From Taiwanofungus camphoratus (Eukaryota > Basidiomycota > Agaricomycetes > Polyporales > Taiwanofungaceae), in the NCBI GenBank assembly GCA_003999685.1, contig CP021220.1, forward strand, positions 2,790,001 to 2,854,000: a stretch of DNA of 64,000 nucleotides, in the 5' to 3' direction. Both the position numbers and the translations under genes were made by a program. Below the pieces are notes generated by a model. It had not been told where the DNA came from. It did not search any database and was given only the letters and a program-made list of their open reading frames with translations. Below are positions 11,631 to 22,381 of this stretch, piece after piece (the first letter of the stretch is position 1; each line of letters begins with the position of its first letter).

Positions 11631-11763
11631 CAACGAGTCGCCCCTAGTACCATCTAGTGGGCATACATCCATTACCACGTCTTACCTCAGGACCGTTGAT
11701 CCTGACTATTGGGGGTTACCTACACGAGGAGAGGAACCACTTCTCTACGACATCGAACAACGA

Positions 11764-13095
11764 GTGTTCGTAGACACGAACCGGAACCCAATCTATCCGA
11801 GTTCACCGCTTACCTGGGTCAGAACAACATCCAGACGACCAATCCAACAAGCACAGGCCAACCTCGCTACTTACTTCCAGCGAAACCCTGTCGACGAAGG
11901 AAAAGACATCGCCATCTTATTCACGGGAGGATCGCAGGAAGCCACACCTATCGAACCCATCCCTGAAGGCTCGTTCACCGCCTCCACTTCCCGAACCCCG
12001 ACTCCCACTCCATCCTCTTCAACACCCGCTCCTATAATATCCGCACCCACACCTCGACGAGTCACAATGGCGACGATTGGGAACATGACCCAACAGCAGC
12101 TGGAGGCACTCATCGCTCGCCTCCAGACCCAACAACAAGGGGCTCGAGCCCTCAAACTCGACATCCCTGCACCGGATCCATTCACCGGGCAAGGGGAAGA
12201 CTTGGACCGATTTGTCCAACGGGTGGAGCACTACTTCACTGCCACAAACAACACCAACCTCAGCGATGATGCAAAAATCGCATTTGCGGTCGCCCTCATG
12301 AAGGGAGGGCAAGACGCGCGCATATGGCGCGACACGTTCTACGAACGAGCGGCAGGGGGCCAGGCGCCCTACAGGACATGGGACATATTCAAGGCATCCC
12401 TCAAGTTGGCATTTCCAGAACACGAGGGAGTGCAGCGAGCACACCAGGTGCTCATGGAGTTGCCAGCCAAGCAGCTTAACAAGAAAACGAGGGCCACTAC
12501 CAAAATGTATGTGGAAAGGTTCCGACTTCTGGCCGAAAAGGCGAAGTTAAAGGACGCAACTATCGATGCGAACGGAAACCGCACCGAGAACGACTACCCT
12601 ACCCTTAGGGCGATATTTATCAAGGGGCTAGACCTCCAGATCTACGCCACATTAGCCGGAAGGGCCATATCCGAAAGGCCGGACACCATGGAAAAATGGT
12701 ACCGAGATGTTCTATCCTTGGACGCAATCTACAGGGGGATCGACCAGATCTCCAACATCACCACCTCAGTCGACTATGGGGAACCCATGGACGTAGATGC
12801 AGTCGTCATGCGACCGACACGCACCTCTTCATCCACCTCCAACAAAAAGCAATGGACGGATGGTTGCTCCTTGAATGAAAGTGAGAGGAAATACCATCGC
12901 GATAATAACCTATGCTTCTACTGCCATAACTGGGGACATTCGGCACGAGATTGTCGCAAAAAGGTGGCAGCAAGGACGAAGAACACGTCCAAGGCGCAAG
13001 ACACGCGTCCCACGGATTACCGCTCCTACATCAAAAGCCTATCGGCCGATGAGAAAAGAGAAGTCATGGAGGAATTGGCTACGGAGGATTTTTAA
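11764..13095 (+). CDS. Element A1 Gag
   Basis: About 440 residues that closely match the Gag parts of A2 and C. A proline/threonine-rich stretch comes first, then the retrotransposon Gag core (segments such as DIPAPDPFTGQGEDLDRF and MKGGQDARIWRDTFYE), and last one CX2CX4HX4C zinc knuckle near residue 385. It packages the element RNA in virus-like particles. The frame is open from 11764; the exact translation start is uncertain because I see no obvious upstream ATG in this frame. Confidence 0.85.
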   Translation: MFVDTNRNPIYPSSPLTWVRTTSRRPIQQAQANLATYFQRNPVDEGKDIAILFTGGSQEATPIEPIPEGSFTASTSRTPTPTPSSSTPAPIISAPTPRRVTMATIGNMTQQQLEALIARLQTQQQGARALKLDIPAPDPFTGQGEDLDRFVQRVEHYFTATNNTNLSDDAKIAFAVALMKGGQDARIWRDTFYERAAGGQAPYRTWDIFKASLKLAFPEHEGVQRAHQVLMELPAKQLNKKTRATTKMYVERFRLLAEKAKLKDATIDANGNRTENDYPTLRAIFIKGLDLQIYATLAGRAISERPDTMEKWYRDVLSLDAIYRGIDQISNITTSVDYGEPMDVDAVVMRPTRTSSSTSNKKQWTDGCSLNESERKYHRDNNLCFYCHNWGHSARDCRKKVAARTKNTSKAQDTRPTDYRSYIKSLSADEKREVMEELATEDF

Positions 13096-13196
13096 AGGGG
13101 CAGGGTGAGTCGACGCAACCGCTGCCCATTTCAGTTTCACTGTCCCGCGTTGTACTAGTAGTTCGGAATGAAAGAGCCCTACACATTCCGATTACT

Positions 13197-16100
13197 GTGG
13201 GACGAAAAGATGTCGAAGCGCAGGCCTTCATCGATAGTGGCGCCTCTGGGATATTCGTACACCCCAGATTTGTGAAAGAACACAACATCCGTACCGAGGC
13301 TTTACCCCGTCCACTGCCCGTTTTCAATGTGGATGGAACAGCTAACAAGCAGGCCATCATCACAAAAAGAGCCCTCCTTTCATACAAAGTAGGAGGAGAA
13401 CCCCGATTCGTTAAAGCCTATGTGGCCAGCATAGGGAACGAAGATATTATCTTCGGACATACCTGGCTCAAGTTGGAAAATCCAGACATCGACTGGAAGA
13501 TGGGGCGAGTGGAGCTCAAACACCGTATGACCCTGGAAGAATCAAGGGAATGGAAGAAAAACCTACTGGAAACCAGGGCCAAACGACTGGAAATCAAGAG
13601 GTTAACAGCAAACTCCCTCTCCAGAGAAATCATTAAAGCTCGTCAACCCTCAGTCGAAGAAATAGAGGATGAAGGGGACGGGGAAGTCGTGGACACTATG
13701 TCCCCAGTCCTACCAACGATAGAAACCCCTCGTCAAACGATGCACCGAGACTCACTAGTCTCAACCCCGGAAGAAAACTCGGTGAATGGAATCACACTTG
13801 AACAGGCCATGGAAACGATCGACGACGATGAATTGGTCATAGCGTTCATCGAAGGAGATGACCGAATCACAACGTATGGACGGGATTCACACCCGGCGTA
13901 TCGAGACACCCCGCTTACGGAAAAGGAATACCCTCTCGACGGAATGTATCGTCACCTCGAAAATGGTCTTATCTGGCAGGTTAAGCACGACATTGGTCGA
14001 CTCACCACGTCTACGGAACTCGCTATAAAGGAACATGCCAAGAATGAGGAGAAACCGGTCACGGAACTCGTCCCAAAGTACCTTCACTATCTTCTCCCGG
14101 TGTTCGACAAAAACAAAGCAGCGAGACTCCCCCAACATTCGGAATTCGACCATGAGATAAATCTTAAGCCAGATTTTAAGGACTTCAAACAGACGACGTA
14201 TTCTCTCAACCGAGAAAAGCGAGCGGAACTGGACAAGTTCCTCGAAGAGAATATAAAGAAAGGGTATATACGACCGTCCAAATCCCCACTTGCAAGCCCG
14301 TTCTTCTTCGTGGAAAAGAAGGACGGCGGATACCGACCTTGCCAGGACTACAGGGAACTCAATGAAGGAACGATCAAAGACAGGTATCCTCTTCCCCTCA
14401 TAACGGAGCTTCTGGAACACCTCAATAACGCCACGATCTTCACGAAAATGGACCTTCGTCAAGGGTACAACAACCTTCGCATCAAGGAGGGTGACAAATG
14501 GAAGGCGGCTTTTGGCGTTCCCGCAGCTGGGGAAGGACCTCCCTCTTTCTATGAACCCCTGGTAATGTTCTTCAGAATGGGCAACTCACCGGCAACGTTC
14601 CAACGGATGATGAACACGGTCTTTGCCGATATGCTCAAGGAAGGTTGGTTGGCAATCTACATGGACGACATCCTCATCTATTCGACGGATCCCGAGGAGC
14701 ATAAGAAGTGAACACGGCGAGTTATCGAAAGACTCCGAGACAACGACCTGTACCTCAAACTGGAGAAATGCAAATTCGACGTGCAAGAAGTCGAATTCCT
14801 AGGCATGATCATCAGACCCGGACAACTCGCCATGGACCCAGTCAAAGTAGCTGGTATCAAGGATTGGCCAATATCTAAGAACCTCAGGGAGGTTAGGTCA
14901 TTCATCGGGTTTGGGAATTTCTATCGCCGGTTCATACACGGTTTCTCGCATCTGGCTCAGCCGTTGATCTCGCTTACACGAAAGGACGTCAAATGGCATT
15001 GGGACAACGAACAGCAGGAAGCTTTCGAAGCATTAAAGAAAGCTCTTCTGGAACAACCGGTTTTGCAGATGCCCAACCCGGACAAACCATTCGCGTTGGA
15101 AACGGATGCATCGAAATACGCCACGGGGGCAGTCCTCAGGCAAAAGGACGACAATGGCGACTGGCACCCATGCGGTTATATTTCCCAGAGTATGACACCA
15201 GCGGAGCGAAACTACGACGTCTACGACCAAGAACTCATGGCCGTCATAAGAGGACTCAATGAATGGAGTCACCTTCTCATCGGAAGCTCGTATCCAGTCA
15301 CGATTTATAGCGACCACAAGAATCTGACATACTGGAAGACGGCACGAAATCTAAATCAGAGACAGGCACGATGGGCTCTTCGCCTATCCGAATTCGATTA
15401 CAAATTAATTCACGTCCCCGGCACGCAAATGGTACAAAGCGACGCACTCTCCCGATGCCCCGACCACGACGACGGTTCATCAGACAATCAGGGCGTAACG
15501 GTCCTATCTGACAAAGTATGGGCAGCAGCAATCGACATAGGGCTCAAGAATTCCATTGCAAATGCATGCGTAAATGACTTGGTATACACAGAAGGAATAC
15601 GCAACGCACAAAACGGCCCAAACGATCACTGGATAATTCAAGACGGGAACCTCCTTTATGATAATCGGGTATATATTCCCCTCGACGAGGACCTCCGACG
15701 ACAAATAGTCTCGAATTACCACGACCTCCCACACGCCGGTCATCCTGGAATTACCAAAACCCTAAGCTCCCTACGAAGGGACTATTGGTGGCCTGGAATG
15801 GCCGACTTCGTCGCACGATATGTCCACGGCTGCGGTACTTGTCAACAAATGAAGGTCAACACTCACCCGGACCGTCCCGCCCTCGTCCCTATCCGAGCCG
15901 CCGCTCACGCAACACCGTTTAGCACCTTCAGCTGCGACTTCATCACCGATTTACCCCTCTCCAACGGCTACGATGCTATATTGGTCGTAGTGGACCACGA
16001 CCTTAGTAAGGGGGTAATTTTCATTCCATGCAACAAAACTATTGATGCGCAAGGAATGGCGGAGCTCCTTTACAACGAGGTCTACAAATGGTTCGGGCTC

Positions 16101-16975
16101 CCAGACAAGGTGATCAGCGATCGCGGACCACAATTTGCATCGAAAGTATTCCAAGAGCTATGCCACATGACAGGGGTACAATCAGCCATGAGTACGGCTT
16201 TCCACCCTCAGATGGACGGAGAAACGGAACGGGTTAATCAGGAGCTCGAAGTGTACCTTCAATGCTTCACAAGCAACAATCCGGATAAATGGTCCTCCCT
16301 ACTCTGCGTAGCACAATTCGCCCACAACTCCAGGAACATTCGACGATCAAGGCGTCGCCGTTCAAAGTCATGATGGGCTTCGAACCGTGGGGAATCCCCA
16401 TAATACACAAAGGATCGGACACACCTGGCACGGCTTATCGTCTGAAGAACCTCCAAAAGATAAGAGAACAGGCACACACGGCAATGGAACTAGCCCAGGC
16501 AGTACTGGCAAAACGGATCAAACCACGAGGAAAAGGTTTTCGCAAAGGACAACAGGTTTGGCTCGACTCTCGGAACTTAAAACTGCCGTACCCTTCCAGG
16601 AAGCTAGCACCCAAGAGAGAGGGACCTTTCGAAATCATTGAAGTCCTAGGCCCGGTATCATACAAACTAAAACTCCCGAACACATGGCGGGTACATCCCG
16701 TTTTCCACACTACCCTTCTATCACCATATACAGAAACAGAGATCCATGGCCAGAACTACACTAGGCCACCACCGGAACAAATCGAAGGCGAAGATAACTA
16801 CGAAGTCGAAGCCATCATCGGACATCGGGAGAATTTACGGAAAAACCGCCGCGAGTATAGGGTCAGGTGTAAAGGATATTCTTCGGCAGATGACTCATGG
16901 GAACCGGAAGCAAATTTAGCCAGTACTGCGGAGGAGCTCCTGGGAGCATATAAGGAGAGGAAGAAATTGAGCTAA
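13197..16975 (+). pseudogene. Element A1 pol remnant (PR, RT, RNase H, IN, chromodomain)
   Basis: In order: protease with DSGASG near 13235, RT with YMDD near 14665, RNase H near 15100-15450, and integrase. The integrase has its zinc-binding region near 15740-15850 and its DDE core at about 15940-16250. A GPY linker and a chromodomain with a YRVRCKGYSSADDSW segment lie near 16790-16930. It is very close in sequence to A2 and C. About two breaks interrupt it, so it is a fossil. Confidence 0.9.
15999..16018 (+). promoter_or_regulatory. Polypurine-tract copy inside integrase (candidate central PPT)
   Basis: GACCTTAGTAAGGGGGTAAT within the integrase codons differs from the 3' polypurine tract at 18678-18698 by one inserted A only. 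In A2 the corresponding two sites (50185-50204 and 47562-47581, minus strand) are identical over 20 bases. The match extends well beyond the purine run, so chance is unlikely. A second plus-strand start, as in lentiviruses and Ty1, is a possible role. Confidence 0.5.
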
Positions 16976-17018
16976 ATCCAGTTCACTCCCTTCAGACGAA
17001 CTACCACCTACTCGCAAC

Positions 17019-18428
17019 ATGCCTCGCCAGTCTAACACCACCGCCCAAGCTGCTGCTCGAGGCCGAACCCGCGCCTTCCTTGCCACTCGATGTGCTACTC
17101 GCACACCCCAGACGGCCACCTCTCCTACGGCAGGACAATCCTCGTCATCAACATCTTCGACATCCACTGGTAACGGCCCACTCTTTGGGTTTCAGACTGC
17201 CGCACATTTTCGCAACCCCGTACCAGGAGAAGGCGCTTTACCCCGACAAGCCGACGTCATCTATTACCCGCGTTGCGTCTACGACGTGGACCCAATCCTC
17301 CTCGACATCCTGGTTCGACACTCGAGAGACATCGCACGACTACTTGGGTCTCTACCGAATACACGAAACAACCAGGATGAACAAGAGGCGTTCGGAGAAT
17401 ACATCAACGCTAGGCTACAATACTTAGGAGCGGTAGACGACACAACCGAACAACTGGCCATATGGAAGAACAAGATCCGGCAGTTAGACTTCAAAGTGGT
17501 CCGCACCCTACGAAGGATGGATGACATGTCCATGGCCCGACACCTCCAAGACATGATCGCCCCACACCGACAAACCAGCCACGGCAGATTTGTACGGCGA
17601 TCCCAACCCGACATTGTCACACACGGCCCCACCCCACCTCCCGAACCTGAAGACCCCTTGCAAACTTTCATCGACACCCTGGCCGGACAGGAGTCTATTG
17701 GAGCCGTACCCAGTAGAATCGACTCTCTTCCAAATTACATGCGCCCCGGACCCAACTGGAGACCTCGAGGGCGTTGCCACGCCTGTGGTAGCATGATGCA
17801 CTGGGTACGTGACTGCCCAGACTACACCTGTGCCAGGTGCCATCGCACTGCCCCGGGACATCTATCCCGGGAATGTACAGTAGCACGCCACACTTCTGCC
17901 CCACCCATCCTACCTGCCCTGGGAGAGGATCGTCGTCATGAGATAGTTGATTCAATCCACCGCCCCACACAGGCCCCCATCCCAGTCATGTCGGCCACCA
18001 ATCCTCCACGCGTTCTGACGTCCAGAAGAGAGCGACCCCTCCCCCCTACCCCATCCCGCATTAGAGCAAACGAGGCATCAACCACTCATACCAATGCAAC
18101 GGCCGGTCCATCCCGAATCGATACGCCTCACCCATACCAACACGTACCCAGGCCACCTCTCAACTATTTGTCCGGACCGGGTATACCACCCAACCAACAC
18201 CTTGCAGAACCTGGGGCAAGTACTGGCCCCTTCACTCGTGGCCCTGACGGCCAATTCACTCCTCCCCCAGTCATCCCGCCTCCCCCGTCCAGTTATCACC
18301 TCCCCCCTGTCATTTCTCCACCACCTGCTTACCACCGTGGGACTTACGACCCGCCCTCAAACTCCTATATGAATGACGACGAATGGGACGACTATGGGTT
18401 CGAGGACTACGGTGATGGTGAACAGTAG
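17019..18428 (+). CDS. Element A1 post-pol protein with zinc knuckles
   Basis: A single open frame of 469 residues between the chromodomain and the 3' LTR, beginning MPRQSNTTAQ. Residues about 45-180 form a helical-looking region. Two knuckles lie near residues 250-290: CHACGSMMHWVRDC (CX2CX4HX4C) and CARCHRTAPGHLSREC (CX2CX6HX4C). The last 150 residues are very proline-rich with an acidic C-terminus. A2 has the homologue, C has a shorter one with the same two knuckles, and B has a remnant. No standard gag, pol or env product matches. An RNA-binding or second Gag-like role is inferred from the knuckles alone. Confidence 0.8.
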   Translation: MPRQSNTTAQAAARGRTRAFLATRCATRTPQTATSPTAGQSSSSTSSTSTGNGPLFGFQTAAHFRNPVPGEGALPRQADVIYYPRCVYDVDPILLDILVRHSRDIARLLGSLPNTRNNQDEQEAFGEYINARLQYLGAVDDTTEQLAIWKNKIRQLDFKVVRTLRRMDDMSMARHLQDMIAPHRQTSHGRFVRRSQPDIVTHGPTPPPEPEDPLQTFIDTLAGQESIGAVPSRIDSLPNYMRPGPNWRPRGRCHACGSMMHWVRDCPDYTCARCHRTAPGHLSRECTVARHTSAPPILPALGEDRRHEIVDSIHRPTQAPIPVMSATNPPRVLTSRRERPLPPTPSRIRANEASTTHTNATAGPSRIDTPHPYQHVPRPPLNYLSGPGIPPNQHLAEPGASTGPFTRGPDGQFTPPPVIPPPPSSYHLPPVISPPPAYHRGTYDPPSNSYMNDDEWDDYGFEDYGDGEQ

Positions 18429-18556
18429 GGGTGCTGTTTGCTTGAGGCGGTAGGTTGCAAGCGGTGCTGGGTCCTTACCCGGCCGCCCACATGCCTACAT
18501 TGCACGAGGCTTACACGATGTCGTGGGTCCTTACCCGGTCATTGTTAGTCTCACCA

Positions 18557-18627
18557 GGTATGAGATGAAACACTCTCAAGGTACGAGGTGAAACACCCTC
18601 ATGGTATGCAGTGAAACACCCGCACGG
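18557..18627 (+). repeat. A1 3' UTR tandem repeat, 3 units of about 23-24 bp
   Basis: Three units of the form GGTAYGAGRTGAAACACYCTCA lie just upstream of the 3' polypurine tract. A2 has four units at the same place (47636-47735), so the copy number varies between copies of the family. Confidence 0.8.
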
Positions 18628-18677
18628 CTGAAGAACATTTTATTTAACGGAAAATCAAATAGGGTCGTTCGGAGATC

Positions 18678-18697
18678 GACCTTAAGTAAGGGGGTAA
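18678..18697 (+). promoter_or_regulatory. A1 3' polypurine tract
   Basis: An AAGTAAGGGGGTAA purine-rich run immediately before the 3' LTR start (TGATAC at 18698). It is the expected primer site for plus-strand synthesis. Confidence 0.85.
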
Positions 18698-19174
18698 TGA
18701 TACAATTTCTATTTCTTGTCATTACCACGGTCATTGCTTACACATGGACTATTACTGTACGGGTCCCGGATTGGCCCCGCTTACACATAGGACTCTGACT
18801 CATATCCGGGCCGCTTACCACATTCCTCATCACTCATACGTATTGCTAATACGCCCGGATTGTACCACTTTCTATTTACCTACAGTCGTACCACACTTCG
18901 GACCTCCTGCCCTAGAGTAGTTCTTGGTCCGTACTCATGATTGGTACTTGTATATATAGCATGTACTTTAGCTTAGGTCGGACCTTAAGTCTGATCTTGT
19001 TACTATTATATTCGTGTCTTGTATCCTCTCGCTCACATCTGAGTGATACTCGCTCGAGTCCACGTCCTTCACGACACTCGGTCTATATCGACCATAAGAC
19101 CTCGCCACCTTCTATCGTGGTCAGGCCCTCACGTGTGAGGCAACGTATAGGATCTGAGATACCAATTTGTATCA
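18698..19174 (+). repeat. Element A1 3' LTR
   Basis: 477 bp, with the same ends and length as the 5' LTR and about nine differences. It is followed by the target duplication GATGT at 19175-19179. Confidence 0.95.
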
Positions 19175-20349
19175 GATGTACTATAGTCTGAAATTAAGGC
19201 TATGGGAGAGTCATAGGGCTATTCGTAGGATGTAGGGATGACGCAACGTGAGCCTAAGGGTATAACTAAGGTGGAGGCCCACCGGGTAGATGCTATATGA
19301 GGTGCTGAAAGGTGCGAAGTCACGGCGACTTCGTGGATCGTAGTGTGTAGTTCGGGAAGTGTAGATGTGGTTCGTAGATATATCGTGAGCGTAGACGTAG
19401 TTCAAAGGTACTGAAACGGAGCTGGGGTGGAGACTTAGGGGCCTTAGGACCGTTCCTAAGGTTGTACTCGCGACGCTTTCCTGAGATCGGAGCTACAGGG
19501 GAACTTGTATTCCAGAGAGAGAAGCGTGCACTGAGGGGTCTCTGTCGTACATAGTAAACTACCTCTGACTAAATAGGGGAGCATGAGGTGAACTATTCTT
19601 GCACGAAGTGATCCTTACGAGTCCGAAATGTGTACTAAAGTGCATGGGCTCCAAAGTGAACACAAGGAGGATAGGAACTAAATAGGAACTGAAACAGGGG
19701 AACTACGTATGGTAGAAAGGTGACCAAGTTCATTCACGAGGGCAGGATGACTATCCGAGAGCAGCCATGTGCCGTGATCAACTATCTTAGTGGGCTAAGA
19801 GCGTACGAAGTTCCTAGCAGCGGGACTTGGCCTAATCGGGGTAGGAGGTGTCCTAACTGGGTGGAGGACCATATGGATACGCCCTAGGATGACCTTATGG
19901 CATAGGATCGAGACCCATGGGGTGCGCAAGGCTTCCTAAGTCCAGCTTCCGGAACTTCAGACCATTTCGGAGCCTATCGGAGGTAGCTGCAATCACAAGA
20001 GCTAGGAGAGACTTAGCTAAGACTTCTTAGCTAAGCTCGGGATGAGTGACGTAGTAGGTAGGACCTAGATCCAATAGAACAGTATGGGAGGGCCGGCAGT
20101 GTCTGATAGTGGACTTAGCAGGAGTTAGGGACTTCGCGGCTAGCATTCGAAACCTCATAGCATCTTGTGTGACCTCGTAAGACTTCGTAGGGTGTTAGAA
20201 GGGTTTAGGAAGGAAAGGAGGCATTAGGAATATTATAGGAACCTATCCCTCCTGTCGTAGGCTGTAGAAGAGTCTTAGAGTGGTCAGTTGGGAGATTGGA
20301 AAGCTCCTAAAATCACGATTCAGGGCCCAGGAGGCTACGGGACTCATCA
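19175..20349 (+). repeat. R repeat copy 1, right part
   Basis: The continuation of the copy split by A1, ending in the family's standard terminus GGGACTCATCA. It is followed head-to-tail by R copy 2. There is no coding potential; the short frames on both strands are not conserved between R copies. Confidence 0.85.
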
Positions 20350-21953
20350 CTGGGAGACCTGTATGTCTTGTATTATATAAGCAAGGGAGTAAGGGGCCAA
20401 GGGTCCTGCATGACAGGATCTTGTTCCTAGGTGCTAAACGATCCCTAAGACCTTGTGAGGCCCTCTGAAGTGTGCGAAGTCCTTCGAAGTTCTGCAAAGT
20501 CCTTCGAAGTTTTAGCTAAAGTGCACGAACTGACTTTGTAGGCTGTGTAGGGTCAGGGAGCGATCAGTCAATGGAATATGGGTTCAACTAATCAGCAAAG
20601 GATACAAGACTGTTCCGAAGTCTTTAACTAGAGTTAGCTAAAGGGCGTAATGCTTTGAAGCTTGTTAGAGCGAGGTGTGTGAGATTTGACTAGCGTAGGA
20701 GACCTATAAAAAAGGTTGGATGGTTCGGGAAATCAATACTTGGAGTAGAGACAGGAGAATGAGGTCGCTGGAAGTTCTGAAGTGTCTGTTGACTTTGAGG
20801 CATAGGTCGAAGAGTTCGAGGGCATAGGGGAATGCACTATGATCTGAAATGAAGGCTATAGGAGAGTCGTAGTGCTATTCGTGGGACGTAGAGATGACGC
20901 AACGTGAGCTGAAGAGTGCGAAGTCACATCGACTTCATGGATTGTAGTGTGCAGTTCGAGGAGCATAGACGTAGTTTGTAGAAATATCGTGAGCATAGAC
21001 GTAGTTTAAAGATACTGAAACGGAGCTAGGGTGGAGACTTTAGGGGCTTAGGACTGTTCCTAAGATTGCACTTGCAGCACTTTTCTGAGATCGGAGCTAC
21101 AGGAGAACTTGTGTTCCAAAGAGAGAAGCATGCACTGAGGGGTCTCTCTCGTACATGGTAAACTACCTCTGACTAAATAGGGGAGAGTGAGGTGAACTAT
21201 TCTGGCACAAAGTGATCCTTACAAGTTTGAAATGTGTACTAAAGCGCATGGGCTCTGAAGTGAACACAAGGAGGATAGGAACTAAATAGGAACTGAAACA
21301 GGGGAACTACGTATGGTAGAAAGGTGACCAAGTCCATCTATGAGGGCAGGATGACTATCCGAGAGTGGCCATGCACCGTGATCAACTGTCTTAGTGGGCT
21401 AAGAGCGTACAAAGTTTCTAGCAGCAGGACTTGTTCTAATCGAGGTAGAAGATGCCCTAAATGGGTAGAGGATCATATGGATGCGCCATAGAAGGACCTT
21501 ATGGCATAGGATCAAGACCCAGGGGGTGCGCAAGGCTTCCTAAGTCCAGCCTTCAGAACTTCAGACCATTTTGGAGCCTATCGGAGGTGCCTGCAATCAC
21601 AAGAGATTGGAGAGACTTAGCTAAGCCTTCTTAGCTAAACCCAGGATGAGTGACGTAGTAGCTGGGACCTGGACCCAATAGAACAATATGGGAGGGCTGG
21701 CAGTGTCCGATAGTGGACTTAGCAGGAGTTAGGGACTTCGTGGCTAGCGTTCGAAGCTTTGTAGCACCTCGTGTGACTTCACAGGACTTTGTAGGGTGTT
21801 AGAAGGGTTTAGGAGGCAAAGGAGGTGTTAGGAACATCATAGAAACCTATCCCACCTGTCGTAGGCTGTAGAAGAGTCATAGAATGGTCTGTGAGGGGAT
21901 TAGAAAGCTCCTAAAGTTGTGATTTGGAGCCTAGGAGACTACAGGACTCATCA
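20350..21953 (+). repeat. R repeat copy 2 (5'-truncated, diverged)
   Basis: Lacks roughly the first 100 bases of the family and joins directly to the end of copy 1. It is more diverged than R4 and R5, with many CG to TG or CA changes relative to them, as expected for decay of methylated cytosine. It belongs with R3 to a longer subtype that has about 90 extra bases near the 5' third. Confidence 0.8.
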
Positions 21954-22381
21954 GCACGTAGTCCACCGACTCATGACTGCTTACTGTACGGGCCCTGGAT
22001 GGGCCCCACTTACTCATGGACACTGACTCATATTGGGCCCTGCTCACACATTCTGTCTTACACTTACTGATTGCTAATATGGCCTGATGACTCATATTGC
22101 CTTACTTACAATTACTCATGCTGCTTCTTATATCATATGCCATGGTCCGTGCGCAGGGTAGAATATGTATATAAGGCCCTGTACTTTGTAGGTCGGACCT
22201 TCAGTTCAATCTGAACTAGCTAGTCTCTGCTAGCAATCTTATACTCGTATCTTGCGACCTCTCACTTCATACCTGAGTACTCGCTCAACTCTTATCAACT
22301 TCACCTGGGAGGACACTAGCTCGTCCTTAAACCCTCGCTACTATCTCTTGTAGTCAGACCCTCATGTTTGAGACAGCACGG
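21954..22381 (+). repeat. C-family LTR fragment, left part
   Basis: A diverged, 5'-truncated LTR of the C type. Shared landmarks are GCTTACTGTACGGGCCC, the TATATAAGG box near 22174 and the CTTATACTCGTATCTTGCGA segment. It is interrupted at 22381 by R copy 3 and resumes at 24139. Confidence 0.75.

Larger units (their letters stand above)
11140..19174 (+). mobile_element. Element A1: Ty3/Gypsy chromovirus, nearly complete, broken
   Basis: A full-length element of about 8.0 kb with two 477-bp LTRs, inserted into R copy 1 with the perfect target duplication GATGT. The order is LTR, primer site, gag, pol with chromodomain, post-pol zinc-knuckle gene, 3' UTR tandem repeat, polypurine tract, LTR. 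The LTRs differ at about nine positions (1.9%), so it is moderately young, older than A2 and C but younger than B. Gag and pol lie in different frames, as they also do in A2, which suggests a family-wide programmed frameshift. Beyond that, pol has about two breaks, so the copy looks dead. Confidence 0.95.

Noticed and set aside
11373-11657. Frame starting MLMIGTCIYSMYF, repeated at 18937-19191 and on the minus strand at 2265-2582
   Set aside because: It lies inside the A-type LTR and is repeated only because the LTR is. It covers the promoter and transcript start, so it is not a gene.
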